64,000 nt of DNA. Source: Terriglobus albidus. Its GTDB lineage: Bacteria; Acidobacteriota; Terriglobia; Terriglobales; Acidobacteriaceae. Position 1 is the stretch's first letter; every line of letters begins with the position of its first letter. The notes beneath the pieces are model-generated. The model saw only the letters and a list, made by a program, of their open reading frames with translations, searched no databases and had not been told where the DNA came from. The stretch covers positions 368,939 through 432,938 of the forward strand of contig NZ_JAGTAS010000056.1 in NCBI RefSeq assembly GCF_025685425.1, in the 5' to 3' direction. The translations under genes and the position numbers were made by a program. Below, piece after piece: positions 17,764 through 27,262 of the stretch.

Positions 17764-20730
17764 TTAATGTTTGACGTCGAGCACCGGCGCAAGCCACTTC
17801 CCGGTAAGGCTGTCGGGGTTGGCGGCAATCTCTTCCGGAGTTCCGATGGCGACGATCTGTCCGCCGCGGGAGCCGCCCTCGGGGCCGAGATCGATGACCC
17901 AGTCGGCGCTCTTGATCACGTCGAGGTTGTGCTCGATCACCAGCAGAGAGCCGCCGCCTTCGATCAGCTTGCGGAAGGCAGCAAGCAGCTTTGCCACATC
18001 GTCGAAGTGCAGGCCGGTCGTTGGCTCATCGAGGATGTAGAGAGTGCGGGACGATGCTTTCTTGTTCGCGCTCTCTCCGCGTTGCGCCGCAATGGCGGCA
18101 CGGGCGGTTGCCAGGTGGGCGGCCAGCTTCACACGCTGTGCCTCGCCACCGCTCAGGGTAGTGGCCGACTGGCCGAGACGAACGTAGCCGAGGCCGACCT
18201 CATCCAGTACTGCGAGCCGATCGATAATCTTCGGATGGCCGGCAAAGTAGCTCAGGGCATCGCGGACAGTCATGTTCAGCACGTCATGGATGTTCTTGCC
18301 CTTGTACTTGATCTCGAGGATGCCGGCTTTATAGCGGGTTCCATGGCACTCGTCGCAGGGCAGCTCAACGTCGGCAAGGAACTGCATCTCGACAGTGACC
18401 GTGCCGTCACCTTCGCAGACATCGCACCGTCCGCCGGGGACATTGAAGCTGAAGCTTCCGGCGGTGTAGCCCTTGCGCTTGGAGTCGGGTTGCGCGGCGA
18501 ACAGATCGCGGATGGCATCGAATGCCTTGATGTAAGTAACGGGATTGGAGCGCGGTGTACGGCCGATGGGCGACTGGTCGACGAGCACGACTTCGCTCAG
18601 GTTCTGCGCCCCGGTGAGTTCACGGTAAAGTCCGGTGGGATCTCCGCCTTCGGTTTGCCCCATCTGCTGCATGAGAGCCCGGTACAGAACCTGATGGATC
18701 AGGGTCGACTTGCCCGATCCGCTGACTCCGGTGACGACGCAGAGCAGGTTCAGCGGAATCTCAACATCCACGCCGCGAAGGTTATGAATGCGTGCGCCTG
18801 TAAGCTTCAGCTTCGTGCGGCCGGGTTCACGGCGGGTCGCGGGGACGGGAATGTGAGCGCGTCCGGAGAGGTACCGTCCCGTGGTGGAGTCCGGATGCTT
18901 TGCGACTTCCGCAACCGTCCCGGAGGCCAGCAATTTACCGCCGAGTTCTCCCGCGCCTGGGCCCATGTCGATGAGACGGTCGGCGGAGCGGATGACATCG
19001 GGATCATGCTCAACAACGAGGATGGTGTTGCCCAGATCACGCAGTTCTTCCAGGATGTGGATAAGCTTGGCGGTATCCCGCGTATGCAGTCCAATCGACG
19101 GTTCATCGAGAACATACAGAGCGCCAACCAGACGCGACCCTAGTGAGGTAGCAAGCTGAATGCGCTGGGCTTCGCCCCCGGACAGCGTAGAGGAGAGCCG
19201 GTCGAGAGTGAGGTAATCGAGGCCAACCTGTTCCAGGAAGCCGATACGCTGACGAACCTCCTCCAGGATCTTTCCGGCGATTTCGGTCTGTGCCGGAGTG
19301 AGACTCAGGCTGTCAAAGAACTCGCGGGCGGCGGTGATGGTGAGCGACGAAGCCTCGCAGATGTTCTTTCCGTTCAATAGAACAGCCCGTGCCTCGGCGC
19401 GGAGCCGCTGACCATGGCAGACCGGGCAGGGAGCATAACCCCGGTACTTTGCAAGGAAGACACGTACGTGGAGCTTGTATTTCTTCTTCTCAAGCTGGTC
19501 GAAGAATCCGCGGATGCCAGGGAAGCCATTCCCGCCCTGCCGCACCATCTCCTGCTGCGCTGGAGTCAGGTCGTACCAGGGAGCGTCGATGGGGATGTCA
19601 TTGGCCCTGGCGAAGCGCTTTAGCTCGCCGTGGAAGGCGCGGTACTTTGGACGCTCCCACGGATCGATGGCGCCGCCGGCCAGGGTCTTCGACGGATCGG
19701 GAATGATGAGGCCGGGATCGAAATCGATGGTGTTGCCGAAACCCTGGCAACGAGGGCACGCGCCGAAGGGGTTATTGAAACTGAAGAGGCGCGGCTCTGG
19801 CTCACGATAAGCACGGTGGCAGTTCACGCATTCGAAGGCGGCGGAGAAGTGCAATGTCTGCGGGGAGGAGCCGTCACGCGGAGCTGTCTGGAAGTAGATC
19901 TCGTTGGATTCGCGATAACCGGTCTCGATGGCATCGACGATACGGGCACGAACATCTGCGGAGACTGAGAGCCGGTCGACCAGTACATAGATCGGCTTGG
20001 TGAAGTCGAGCTCCAGCAACGACTCGGGGGTAGAGAACTCCACGATGTTGCCGTTCTGAAAAAGCCGGTTGTAGCCGCGCTTGCGGAGCTCGGAGAGGCG
20101 CTCTTTCTGGGCGTCGGTTGGATCCACCAGAGCGGGTGTTTCGACAGGTTTTGCCGATTTCGCGCTCTTCTTCGCTGCTTTTTTTGCAGGCTTGGGAGGA
20201 GCTGCCTCTTCCTCCGAAGCAGGGGCAAACTCCTGCATCGGTTCGAGCAGGACATCGCGGCGCTGGATCGGGAAGAGTGCGTACAGACGGGTACCATCAC
20301 CCAGGCCGAGGACTGCGGCAGCGATCTCGTCGACCGTATCGCGGCGAACAATGCCGCCGCAGTGCAGGCAGGTTACCGTACCGCAGCGGGCATACAGAAG
20401 CCGCATATAGTCATAGATTTCCGTGGCGGTCGCAACCGTGGAACGCGGATTCCGGGTAGTGTTCTTCTGCTTGATGGCGATTGCCGGAGCAAGCCCCTCC
20501 ATGTGGTCGACATCGGGCTTCTCGATACGCTCCAGAAACTGGCGGGCGTACGCCGAGAGCGATTCGACATAGCGGCGCTGTCCCTCGGCGTAGACCGTAT
20601 CGAAGGCAAGCGACGACTTTCCCGAGCCGGAAACGCCGGAGACCACCGTCAGGGCGTTGTGGGGGATGTCGACATCGATGTTTTTCAGGTTGTGGGTGCG
20701 CGCTCCGCGGATGACGATCTGCTCGTTCAT
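17764..20730 (-). CDS. uvrA: Excinuclease ABC subunit A
   Basis: A 988-aa damage-recognition ATPase of nucleotide excision repair, which loads UvrB on lesions. Both ATPase modules are visible: Walker [10 protein letters not shown] near residue 31 and GVSGSGKST in the second half, each with an LSGGEAQR signature and a LYILDEP/LYVLDEP Walker B. Zinc-binding CxxC pairs include CLHC, CVNC/CPRC and CDVC/CDEC. Residues about 170-203 are an unusual Lys/Ala/Pro-rich insertion ([16 protein letters not shown]) between the first zinc module and the UvrB-binding region. No uvrB or uvrC is nearby. Confidence 0.96.
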   Translation of the reverse strand: MNEQIVIRGARTHNLKNIDVDIPHNALTVVSGVSGSGKSSLAFDTVYAEGQRRYVESLSAYARQFLERIEKPDVDHMEGLAPAIAIKQKNTTRNPRSTVATATEIYDYMRLLYARCGTVTCLHCGGIVRRDTVDEIAAAVLGLGDGTRLYALFPIQRRDVLLEPMQEFAPASEEEAAPPKPAKKAAKKSAKSAKPVETPALVDPTDAQKERLSELRKRGYNRLFQNGNIVEFSTPESLLELDFTKPIYVLVDRLSVSADVRARIVDAIETGYRESNEIYFQTAPRDGSSPQTLHFSAAFECVNCHRAYREPEPRLFSFNNPFGACPRCQGFGNTIDFDPGLIIPDPSKTLAGGAIDPWERPKYRAFHGELKRFARANDIPIDAPWYDLTPAQQEMVRQGGNGFPGIRGFFDQLEKKKYKLHVRVFLAKYRGYAPCPVCHGQRLRAEARAVLLNGKNICEASSLTITAAREFFDSLSLTPAQTEIAGKILEEVRQRIGFLEQVGLDYLTLDRLSSTLSGGEAQRIQLATSLGSRLVGALYVLDEPSIGLHTRDTAKLIHILEELRDLGNTILVVEHDPDVIRSADRLIDMGPGAGELGGKLLASGTVAEVAKHPDSTTGRYLSGRAHIPVPATRREPGRTKLKLTGARIHNLRGVDVEIPLNLLCVVTGVSGSGKSTLIHQVLYRALMQQMGQTEGGDPTGLYRELTGAQNLSEVVLVDQSPIGRTPRSNPVTYIKAFDAIRDLFAAQPDSKRKGYTAGSFSFNVPGGRCDVCEGDGTVTVEMQFLADVELPCDECHGTRYKAGILEIKYKGKNIHDVLNMTVRDALSYFAGHPKIIDRLAVLDEVGLGYVRLGQSATTLSGGEAQRVKLAAHLATARAAIAAQRGESANKKASSRTLYILDEPTTGLHFDDVAKLLAAFRKLIEGGGSLLVIEHNLDVIKSADWVIDLGPEGGSRGGQIVAIGTPEEIAANPDSLTGKWLAPVLDVKH

Positions 20731-20814
20731 GGCCAGTCTTCTATTGTCGCCGGAGCGGGCGGTTGAGGGAAACTCCCCCTGCCGCCTGTCTCCGGCGCAG
20801 TGATGGCCAAGCTC

Positions 20815-22116
20815 TTATTTCGACAGACCTTTCAGCCTTTCCTTGCTGATCTTGAGCACAACGCCCGCATTCCGGTCGGCTACTTCGCTGATGCGATATT
20901 CGGCCGCGGTGCCGAAGACCATACCGATCTCACTCGGCGTGAGGTGGTACTCGTCTTTGAGCCAGCTCGCCATATTCTCGGTGGCTTCCTTGATGGCATC
21001 GTCGAGCGATCCGTTTTCGCCCATCGCCATAATGTGCGTCGCATTTTCGATCCGGGGCTCCATGGGACGCTTGCCCGGGATGACATCAACTGTCACGGTG
21101 ACGTCCATGGAGGTCTCAAGAGCATCTCCCGTGGTTTCTCCATCGCCCTGAACCGCGTGGCCGTCACCGAAGTAGAGCAGAGCTCCCGGAACCATGACCG
21201 GCAGGTAGACTGTGGCGCCTTCAGTGATCTCGTTGAAATCCATATTTCCGCCATAACTTCCGTCGTCTCCTGTCCCAGGGGCGGCATTGGAGGGGCGTAC
21301 TGCAACGGCGATACACCCAAGCATGGGGCGGACCGGGACGGTGTAGTTCTTCATGTGTTCCCCTGGGTTTTCCGGGGTCGCAATGCCTTTAGTCAGGTCG
21401 AGCTTCCACTTTGTCCCTTTGCCCGTGTCCTTCATCGTCACCGCCATGCCCTGGCTCTGCGCCCTGGGAACAATGCCGTCCGTACTGATGGCGTAATCCC
21501 GGTTCAATTTGAGTGACTTGATATGGATAACCAGGGTATCGCCCGGCATAGCGCTACTTATGTAGAACGGGCCGGTCTCGGGATTGCCTCCAAGCGAGCG
21601 CCTGACGCCAGTGGCATCAGCTCCGCCGGCATCGACCGTGGTCGTATGGATGGTGTCGCCTGGATTGATGGTGAGCACAGGCTTGTTCAGGGCAGAGAAC
21701 TGGCGATGGAAGACTGTGGGGACAAATTCATGTGTCTTCGCAGGACCCTCGGGGCGGACTGGTACCCGCTCCGCAAGGAAGGTGCGCGTCGCTGGATGCT
21801 CCTTGTCGGAGCTGTCGATCCAGATCACGGTGCCGCTGATCTGGCCATTCACAACAGAGGCAGTCAGCTCTTCTGAGCCGCCGTGCGTATCCTTCGCCAG
21901 GAACTGGAGTTTACCGCCGGCATAGGTCCCCTCGACTTTATCGCCGGAGAAGTCTCCGGTGATCCTCTCCCCGTCCTGCTTGAGCTCCATCTTCCAGTAA
22001 AGAGGCGAGCCATAGAAATCTACCGTTGCCATCCAATTGCCCGTCAGACTCTGTTCCTGCGCGATTCCTGACGCAACGCATCCGAACAAGCACACCATCA
22101 CTGCCAAACCCTTCAT
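20815..22116 (-). CDS. Exported acetamidase/formamidase-family protein
   Basis: A 433-aa protein. A signal peptide (MVCLFGCVASGIAQ) is followed by an N-terminal beta-rich domain of about 110 aa (LTGNWMATVDFYGSP), then an FmdA/AmdA-type domain from about residue 130. Family features include NPGDTIHTTTVDAGG, MLGCIAVAV and YGGNMDF. Family members hydrolyse formamide or acetamide to ammonia, but an exported form with an extra N-terminal domain suggests a different substrate. AAGGAG precedes the ATG. A 12-bp palindrome lies 22 bp upstream. Confidence 0.82.
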   Translation of the reverse strand: MKGLAVMVCLFGCVASGIAQEQSLTGNWMATVDFYGSPLYWKMELKQDGERITGDFSGDKVEGTYAGGKLQFLAKDTHGGSEELTASVVNGQISGTVIWIDSSDKEHPATRTFLAERVPVRPEGPAKTHEFVPTVFHRQFSALNKPVLTINPGDTIHTTTVDAGGADATGVRRSLGGNPETGPFYISSAMPGDTLVIHIKSLKLNRDYAISTDGIVPRAQSQGMAVTMKDTGKGTKWKLDLTKGIATPENPGEHMKNYTVPVRPMLGCIAVAVRPSNAAPGTGDDGSYGGNMDFNEITEGATVYLPVMVPGALLYFGDGHAVQGDGETTGDALETSMDVTVTVDVIPGKRPMEPRIENATHIMAMGENGSLDDAIKEATENMASWLKDEYHLTPSEIGMVFGTAAEYRISEVADRNAGVVLKISKERLKGLSK

Positions 22117-22137
22117 GCGACTCTCCTTGTGAGGACT

Positions 22138-22149
22138 GAAACCGGTTTC
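22138..22149. promoter_or_regulatory. Candidate LacI-family-type operator
   Basis: GAAACCGGTTTC is a perfect 12-bp palindrome with the AACCGGTT core common among LacI-family operators. It lies between two divergent genes, 22 bp before the formamidase-family start. No LacI-type gene is in the window. Confidence 0.4.
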
Positions 22150-22273
22150 GGTTAGACAAGGCTACGCGGTGGGGGTAGGGAAGTTCCCCGCGTCAACGAA
22201 TTTTTTCGTATTTTGCAGGAAGCGATATTCCGAACTGGCAACCTTCCACCTCAACTGGTACAACAGTGCCAAC

Positions 22274-23824
22274 GTGTCCACGCAAGAAACCTCGCAGCCT
22301 AAATTTGTTCAGGGCCTCGGCCTGTTCTCTGCCACTGCCATCGTCATGGGATCCATGATTGGCTCCGGTATCTTCATCGTTGCAGCGGATATCGCTCGCG
22401 GTACCAGTTCGCCCGCGCTGTTGATCGGCGCATGGCTGGTGACCGCGGTGATGACCATCATCGGCGCACTCAGCTATGGCGAGCTTGCTGCCATGATGCC
22501 GAAGGCCGGCGGACAGTATATCTATCTCCGCGAAGCGATCGGTCCACTCTGGGGTTTCCTGTATGGATGGACGCTCTTCCTGGTGATCCAGACAGGCACG
22601 ATTGCCGCGGTGGGAGTCGCTTTCGGCAAGTTTCTTGGAGTCTTTTTCCCATCGGTCGCCGCAGATCACTGGCTGATCCATCTCGCGCACGTTCCTCCGA
22701 TTCCAGTGGGTCCCATGGTGCTGGGCAATATGGATATCGGTTTGTCCACGGCTAATCTGGCAGCGATCATCATCATCGTTCTACTCACCGCGCTCAACTC
22801 GATGGGCGTGCGGCTGGGAGCCCTGGTGCAGAACATCTTTACCTCGGCGAAGATCTTTGCTCTCGCCATGGTGGTTCTTCTTGGCCTGCTGGCCCGCAAT
22901 GCCACAGCGATCGCCGCCAACTTCTCCAATGGCAATTTCTGGAAGGGCGCCGGATGGAGCGATCTGCATCCGGTACAGCAGGGAGCGGGCGGTCCGACCG
23001 TATTGATCGGTCTCTTTACGGTGCTGGCGGTGGTACAGGTTGGTTCGCTCTTTTCCGCCGATGCGTGGAATAACGTCACCTTCACCGCAGGTGAGGTCCG
23101 CAACCCCAAGCGCAACCTGCCGCTTTCGCTGGTGCTGGGCACTGGTACCGTACTGCTGCTGTATATCCTCTGCAACTTCATCTATCTGGCGGTGCTTCCG
23201 CTGCACGGCGATCCGCAGGGAACCACGATCGTTGCCCGCGGCATTCAGTATGCGAGCCAGGACCGTGTAGCGACGGCAGTCATGGAGCAAGCATTCTCGG
23301 GATACGGCTCGCGCATCATGGCGCTCGCCATCCTGATCTCGACCTTTGGCTGCGCGAACGGCATGCTGCTCGCCGGGGCGCGTGTGTACTATGCCATGAG
23401 CCAGGACGGCCTTTTCTTCAAGTCGGTCGGTAAGCTGTCGCACAAGACGAACACGCCAACAGTCTCGCTCTGGGTGCAGTGCCTGTGGACGTGCCTGTTG
23501 TGTCTCTCCGGATCGTACGGGCAGTTGCTGGATTATGTGATCTTTGCTGCGCTGGTTTTCTACATCCTGACCATCGCAGGCATCTTCATCCTGCGGCAGA
23601 AACAACCCGATGCGCCTCGTCCCTACAAGGCGATCGGATATCCGGTGCTGCCGGCAATCTATATCGTGATGGCAGCGTGGGTAAGCTACGTCCTGTTGCG
23701 GTATAAGCCTCAGTACACCTGGCCGGGATTGATCCTGGTGTTGCTGGGGGTACCGGTGTACCTGGTTTGGAAGAGCCGCAGTGAGAAGTCTGAGAGCCTG
23801 GACGGCGTGGGCGTTACTGATTGA
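22274..23824 (+). CDS. APC-superfamily amino acid permease
   Basis: A membrane protein of about 516 aa with 12 predicted helices. The first helix has the family motif MGSMIGSGIFIV, and later motifs such as AMMPKAGGQYIYLREA fit the APC amino acid/polyamine group. It would import or exchange amino acids. GTG at 22274 (VSTQETSQPKFVQG) is chosen because conserved sequence begins soon after; the frame stays open 35 codons upstream. The Shine-Dalgarno sequence is weak, so the start is uncertain. The beta-lactamase gene follows after 50 bp. Confidence 0.85.
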   Translation: MSTQETSQPKFVQGLGLFSATAIVMGSMIGSGIFIVAADIARGTSSPALLIGAWLVTAVMTIIGALSYGELAAMMPKAGGQYIYLREAIGPLWGFLYGWTLFLVIQTGTIAAVGVAFGKFLGVFFPSVAADHWLIHLAHVPPIPVGPMVLGNMDIGLSTANLAAIIIIVLLTALNSMGVRLGALVQNIFTSAKIFALAMVVLLGLLARNATAIAANFSNGNFWKGAGWSDLHPVQQGAGGPTVLIGLFTVLAVVQVGSLFSADAWNNVTFTAGEVRNPKRNLPLSLVLGTGTVLLLYILCNFIYLAVLPLHGDPQGTTIVARGIQYASQDRVATAVMEQAFSGYGSRIMALAILISTFGCANGMLLAGARVYYAMSQDGLFFKSVGKLSHKTNTPTVSLWVQCLWTCLLCLSGSYGQLLDYVIFAALVFYILTIAGIFILRQKQPDAPRPYKAIGYPVLPAIYIVMAAWVSYVLLRYKPQYTWPGLILVLLGVPVYLVWKSRSEKSESLDGVGVTD

Positions 23825-23874
23825 ATTCCTGCGGCACCGTCCACAGGAAGGTCTCCATCTACCCTGAACGCATC

Positions 23875-24753
23875 ATGCCGACACGCCGCGCCTTTCTTGC
23901 ATCCACTGCCGCTGTTCTTGCCTCCAGGAACAGATTGTTTGCTGCTTCATCTACGCCCGAACTCAAATCGCTGGAGCCCTTTCTCATGCAACTGGAGAAA
24001 GAGAAAGGCGGACGCCTGGGCGTGTCTGTTCTCGATACGCAGACCGGAGCCCGGGCCGCTTATCGTGTCGGTGAAGCCTTTCCGATGTGCAGTACTTTCA
24101 AACTGGCGCTGGCGGCTCAGGTACTTACACGCGTGGACCGAGGGCAAGAGAAGCTCGATCGCCTGGTGACTTATACCCAGGCAGAGGTGCTTTCGCACGC
24201 GCCGGCCGCGAAGGAGCACGTCGCGACCGGAATGACCGTCGGAGCGCTATGTGAAGCAGCGATTACGCTTTCGGATAATACGGCGGCGAATCTATTGCTG
24301 GTGACCGTGGGCGGACCAGCCGGGTTTACAAAGTGGCTGCGGAGCATCGGCGATAAGACCACAAGGCTTGACCGGAATGAGCCAAGCCTGAACTCCGCAA
24401 TCCCAGGCGACCCGCGCGACACCACCACCCCATCGGCGATGCTGACGACACTGCAGAAGCTGACTCTCGGCAATGTGCTCAGCGCTGCCTCACGTAAACA
24501 GTTGAATGATTGGATGTTGGCGACGCAGACCGGTCTGAAGAAGATCAGGGCCGGTTTGCCAGGTAACTGGAAGGAAGGCGACAAAACAGGAGGGGGCGAC
24601 TACAACACGACCAACGATATCGCGATCCTGTATCCACCCAACCGTCAACCGATTCTGATCACCGTGTATTACACCGGCAGCAAGCTGGAGACGGAGCAGA
24701 GCAATTTGGTCTTTCAGGAGATTGGCAGAAAGCTCGTGTCGTTGTACGTTTAG
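23875..24753 (+). CDS. Class A beta-lactamase, Tat-type leader
   Basis: A 292-aa serine beta-lactamase that opens penicillin and cephalosporin rings in the periplasm. All active-site motifs are present: S70-x-x-K in CSTFK, S130-D-N, E166 in EPSLN, and K234-T-G. The stretch TTNDIAI after KTG resembles CTX-M-like enzymes, and residue 69 is Cys without an obvious partner at 238. The leader begins TRRAFLAS, a twin-arginine pattern. ATG at 23875 is chosen for the leader. It may be co-transcribed with the upstream permease. The chromosomal setting suggests an intrinsic resistance gene. Confidence 0.92.
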   Translation: MPTRRAFLASTAAVLASRNRLFAASSTPELKSLEPFLMQLEKEKGGRLGVSVLDTQTGARAAYRVGEAFPMCSTFKLALAAQVLTRVDRGQEKLDRLVTYTQAEVLSHAPAAKEHVATGMTVGALCEAAITLSDNTAANLLLVTVGGPAGFTKWLRSIGDKTTRLDRNEPSLNSAIPGDPRDTTTPSAMLTTLQKLTLGNVLSAASRKQLNDWMLATQTGLKKIRAGLPGNWKEGDKTGGGDYNTTNDIAILYPPNRQPILITVYYTGSKLETEQSNLVFQEIGRKLVSLYV

Positions 24754-24776
24754 CAGTGCATGTAAAAGGATTTAAC

Positions 24777-24826
24777 CCCGAAGGCGGGGGCCGGAGAGTT
24801 TTCCCCGCAACCCGCCCACCTTCGGG
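24777..24826 (+). terminator. Long hairpin (terminator or attenuator)
   Basis: CCCGAAGG pairs with CCTTCGGG, with an inner GGGG/CCCC pairing, between the beta-lactamase stop and the next permease. It could end the upstream transcript or attenuate the downstream gene. Confidence 0.45.
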
Positions 24827-24879
24827 TATTCTCTTCACATCCCAGCAATACTGAGGCACTAAGGAGCTGTCGCCGCTAC

Positions 24880-26493
24880 ATGGCCAAACTACTCGCCACG
24901 AAATCAATGGATACTCTCCTCGAAGAGGCACATGAGGAAGGCTCCGACACACTCGTCCGAGCGCTCGGACCGTTTCAACTGACTGCGCTCGGCATTGGCG
25001 CGGTTATTGGCGCCGGCATCTTTGTTCTCGCCGGGATAGGCGCACACTCCGCAGGGCCGGCTCTTACGCTGGCCTATGTACTTTCTGGCCTAGGATGCGT
25101 CTTCGCCGGTCTCTGCTACGCCGAGTTCGCCGCCATGATTCCGCTGGCGGGTTCTGCCTATACTTACGCGTATGCCACGCTGGGTGAGATCTTCGCCTGG
25201 ATCATCGGCTGGGATCTGACGCTCGAGTACGCTATGGGCGCCAGTACCGTTTCCTCTGGCTGGTCGAATCACTTCATCGAGTTTCTATCGATCTTCGGAC
25301 TGAAGTTTCCGCTGTGGCTCTCCTATGACCATTGGACGGGCCTGCGTACTGCGACCGATGTCATTGCCCGCAAGATGCTGGCTGTACAGCATCCCGAGCT
25401 GATCCCAGGAACGCAGACGTTTTCTGCCGCTCTGGATGCATTGAAGGCTGCCGCTCCGGCTGATCTAACCGCGCAGGCGCATGCACTGCTTGGAGCCCCG
25501 CATCTCTTCGGCATGGAGATAGGATTCAACCTTCCGGCCTTCATCATCGCTCTGGTCATCACGACAATTCTGGTGATCGGTATCTCGGAGTCGGCTAAAT
25601 TCAACTCCGGTATCGTCGTGATGAAGGTAGCCGTGGTTCTGTTCGTCATCCTGCTTGGTATCAAGTACGTCGACAAGGCGAACTGGGGTCATGACTGGTC
25701 GACCTTCGCACCCTTTGGTAGTGGTGGTATCGGTTTGGCGGCGGGTCTGGTCTTCTTCAGCTATATCGGTTTTGACGCGGTTTCGACTACCGCCCAGGAG
25801 GCCAAGAATCCGCAACGTGATCTGCCGATCGGCATCATCCTCTCCCTGCTGATCTGCACCGTGCTCTACATCGGTGTGGCAGGTGTTCTCACCGGCATGG
25901 TCTATTGGAAGGACATCAACATCGAAGCTCCAGTGGCCCGCGCCTTCCTCTCCCATAACCTGGGATGGGCGGCGGATATCATCACAGTCGGAGCTCTGGC
26001 TGGTCTCACCTCGGTCATGCTGGTGATGTTGCTCGGTCAGTCCCGAGTCCTGTATGCCATGGCCAAGGATGGTCTGTTACCGCCGAAGTTCTTCGGTGCG
26101 ATTCACCCGCGGTTCCGCACACCATGGAAGGGAACCATCCTGGCCGGCTTGCTGGCCGCCATCGTCGGTTCCATTACACCGATCGACGATATCGGCAAGA
26201 TGGTGAACATCGGTACGCTGCTGGCCTTCGTAATCGTCTGCATCGCGGTTGTGGTGCTGCGCAAGACCGATCCAAGCCGCGAGCGCCCCTTCCGCGCTCC
26301 GCTGGTATGGCCGATCCCGGTTGTGCCGGTTCTCGGTGTGGTGTTCAACGGCTACATGATGTACAAGCTCGGCTGGCAGAACTGGGCCCGCCTGATCGGT
26401 TGGCTCATCATTGGCCTGGTGGTCTACTTCACCTACTCCCGTTTCAACTCGAAGGTGCAGGCTAAGGTCGAGAACGAAGTTGCTGCCGACTAG
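24880..26493 (+). CDS. APC-superfamily cationic amino acid transporter type permease
   Basis: A 537-aa membrane protein with 12-14 predicted helices. The N-terminal cytoplasmic segment and first helix (LTALGIGAVIGAGIFVLAG), followed by MIPLAGSAYTYAYATLGE, are typical of the CAT/YfnA group, which transports amino acids. AAGGAG lies 14 bases before the ATG, a rather long spacing. It differs strongly from the permease at 22274, so this is not a recent duplication. A terminator shared with a convergent gene follows. Confidence 0.87.
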   Translation: MAKLLATKSMDTLLEEAHEEGSDTLVRALGPFQLTALGIGAVIGAGIFVLAGIGAHSAGPALTLAYVLSGLGCVFAGLCYAEFAAMIPLAGSAYTYAYATLGEIFAWIIGWDLTLEYAMGASTVSSGWSNHFIEFLSIFGLKFPLWLSYDHWTGLRTATDVIARKMLAVQHPELIPGTQTFSAALDALKAAAPADLTAQAHALLGAPHLFGMEIGFNLPAFIIALVITTILVIGISESAKFNSGIVVMKVAVVLFVILLGIKYVDKANWGHDWSTFAPFGSGGIGLAAGLVFFSYIGFDAVSTTAQEAKNPQRDLPIGIILSLLICTVLYIGVAGVLTGMVYWKDINIEAPVARAFLSHNLGWAADIITVGALAGLTSVMLVMLLGQSRVLYAMAKDGLLPPKFFGAIHPRFRTPWKGTILAGLLAAIVGSITPIDDIGKMVNIGTLLAFVIVCIAVVVLRKTDPSRERPFRAPLVWPIPVVPVLGVVFNGYMMYKLGWQNWARLIGWLIIGLVVYFTYSRFNSKVQAKVENEVAAD

Positions 26494-26508
26494 CTTCCAG
26501 TCGTAAAG

Positions 26509-26543
26509 AATGAAGGGCGGCCGCGTGCCGCCCCTTTCATTTT
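26509..26543. terminator. Bidirectional terminator
   Basis: GGGCGGC-cgcgt-GCCGCCC is flanked by AATGAA and TTTCATTTT, so it has U-tracts on both strands. It serves the permease and the convergent gene. Confidence 0.85.
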
Positions 26544-26560
26544 GGACAAGATTCCTAGCT

Positions 26561-27106
26561 TTAATTGGGTCTTGAATTCGGCGGCAGCTCGGTGGCGAAA
26601 AGCTGTTCCTGGAGAGATTTGTCGGGGGTCGAGGCGGCAGGTTTCTTCTTGGACGGTGTAGTGATTACCGCCAGGAGGTCCATGCTCTCAATGGCCCGGC
26701 GGGGAACGAAGATCCGCTGCACATTGGAACGGACGTCAGGAGGTGTGAACTGGATACCCTTATCCTCCAGCGCCGAATCCATCAGGCTGATGTCCAACGG
26801 TGCAAGACCTTCCAGCACATCTTCATCGCGGAGCTTCAGTCGGATAAAAAGGCCCTCCGTCCGCGGCTTGGAGAGAAAGGTCTTCCGCAGCGTCCGCTCC
26901 GGATCCTTTTCCGTAAGATTGAAGTCGCGGACGTAAAGCACCATCTTTATCTCGGAGAGGGGAACAGGCGTCACCCTTCCGGAAAGATCCAGAAGCTCCA
27001 GTGCATCGTCCTGGACAAAGCCTGCGGCCGGCAGGTAACCGGCTATGCTGTCGCGGCTAAATCTTCGGATGAGAACTTTTTTTCGTCCCGCAGGCATACT
27101 CGGCAT
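26561..27106 (-). CDS. Hypothetical protein
   Basis: A 181-aa cytoplasmic protein without signal peptide. The N-terminal part (KKVLIRRFSRDSIAGYLPAAGF, LELLDLSGRVTPVPLSEIKMVLYVRDF) looks like a small beta-barrel, with repeated hydrophobic strands and a second related segment (LFIRLKLRDEDVLEGLAPLDI). The C-terminus is Lys/Pro/Ser-rich. The sequence is split by many charged residues and no catalytic motif is seen. It is divergent from the nucleotidyltransferase gene. Function is unknown. Confidence 0.7.
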   Translation of the reverse strand: MPSMPAGRKKVLIRRFSRDSIAGYLPAAGFVQDDALELLDLSGRVTPVPLSEIKMVLYVRDFNLTEKDPERTLRKTFLSKPRTEGLFIRLKLRDEDVLEGLAPLDISLMDSALEDKGIQFTPPDVRSNVQRIFVPRRAIESMDLLAVITTPSKKKPAASTPDKSLQEQLFATELPPNSRPN

Positions 27107-27262
27107 TGTCTCATCGGGTTCATAAAAAGCAGCAGGAATGTAGCAAAAGCAGTACCTATATGTTACATTTGGCTTTTGTGTCGTCTTGCTTGCCGATGCT
27201 AAGCGATTGATACGGCGAGAGTTAGCGACGAATCCGAAGCCCGGAGCGCTGCCCGCCTATCT

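Noticed and set aside
17746-19143. 465-aa open frame opposite uvrA
   Set aside because: It is antisense to highly conserved uvrA motifs; long open frames on the opposite strand are expected with GC-rich third positions.
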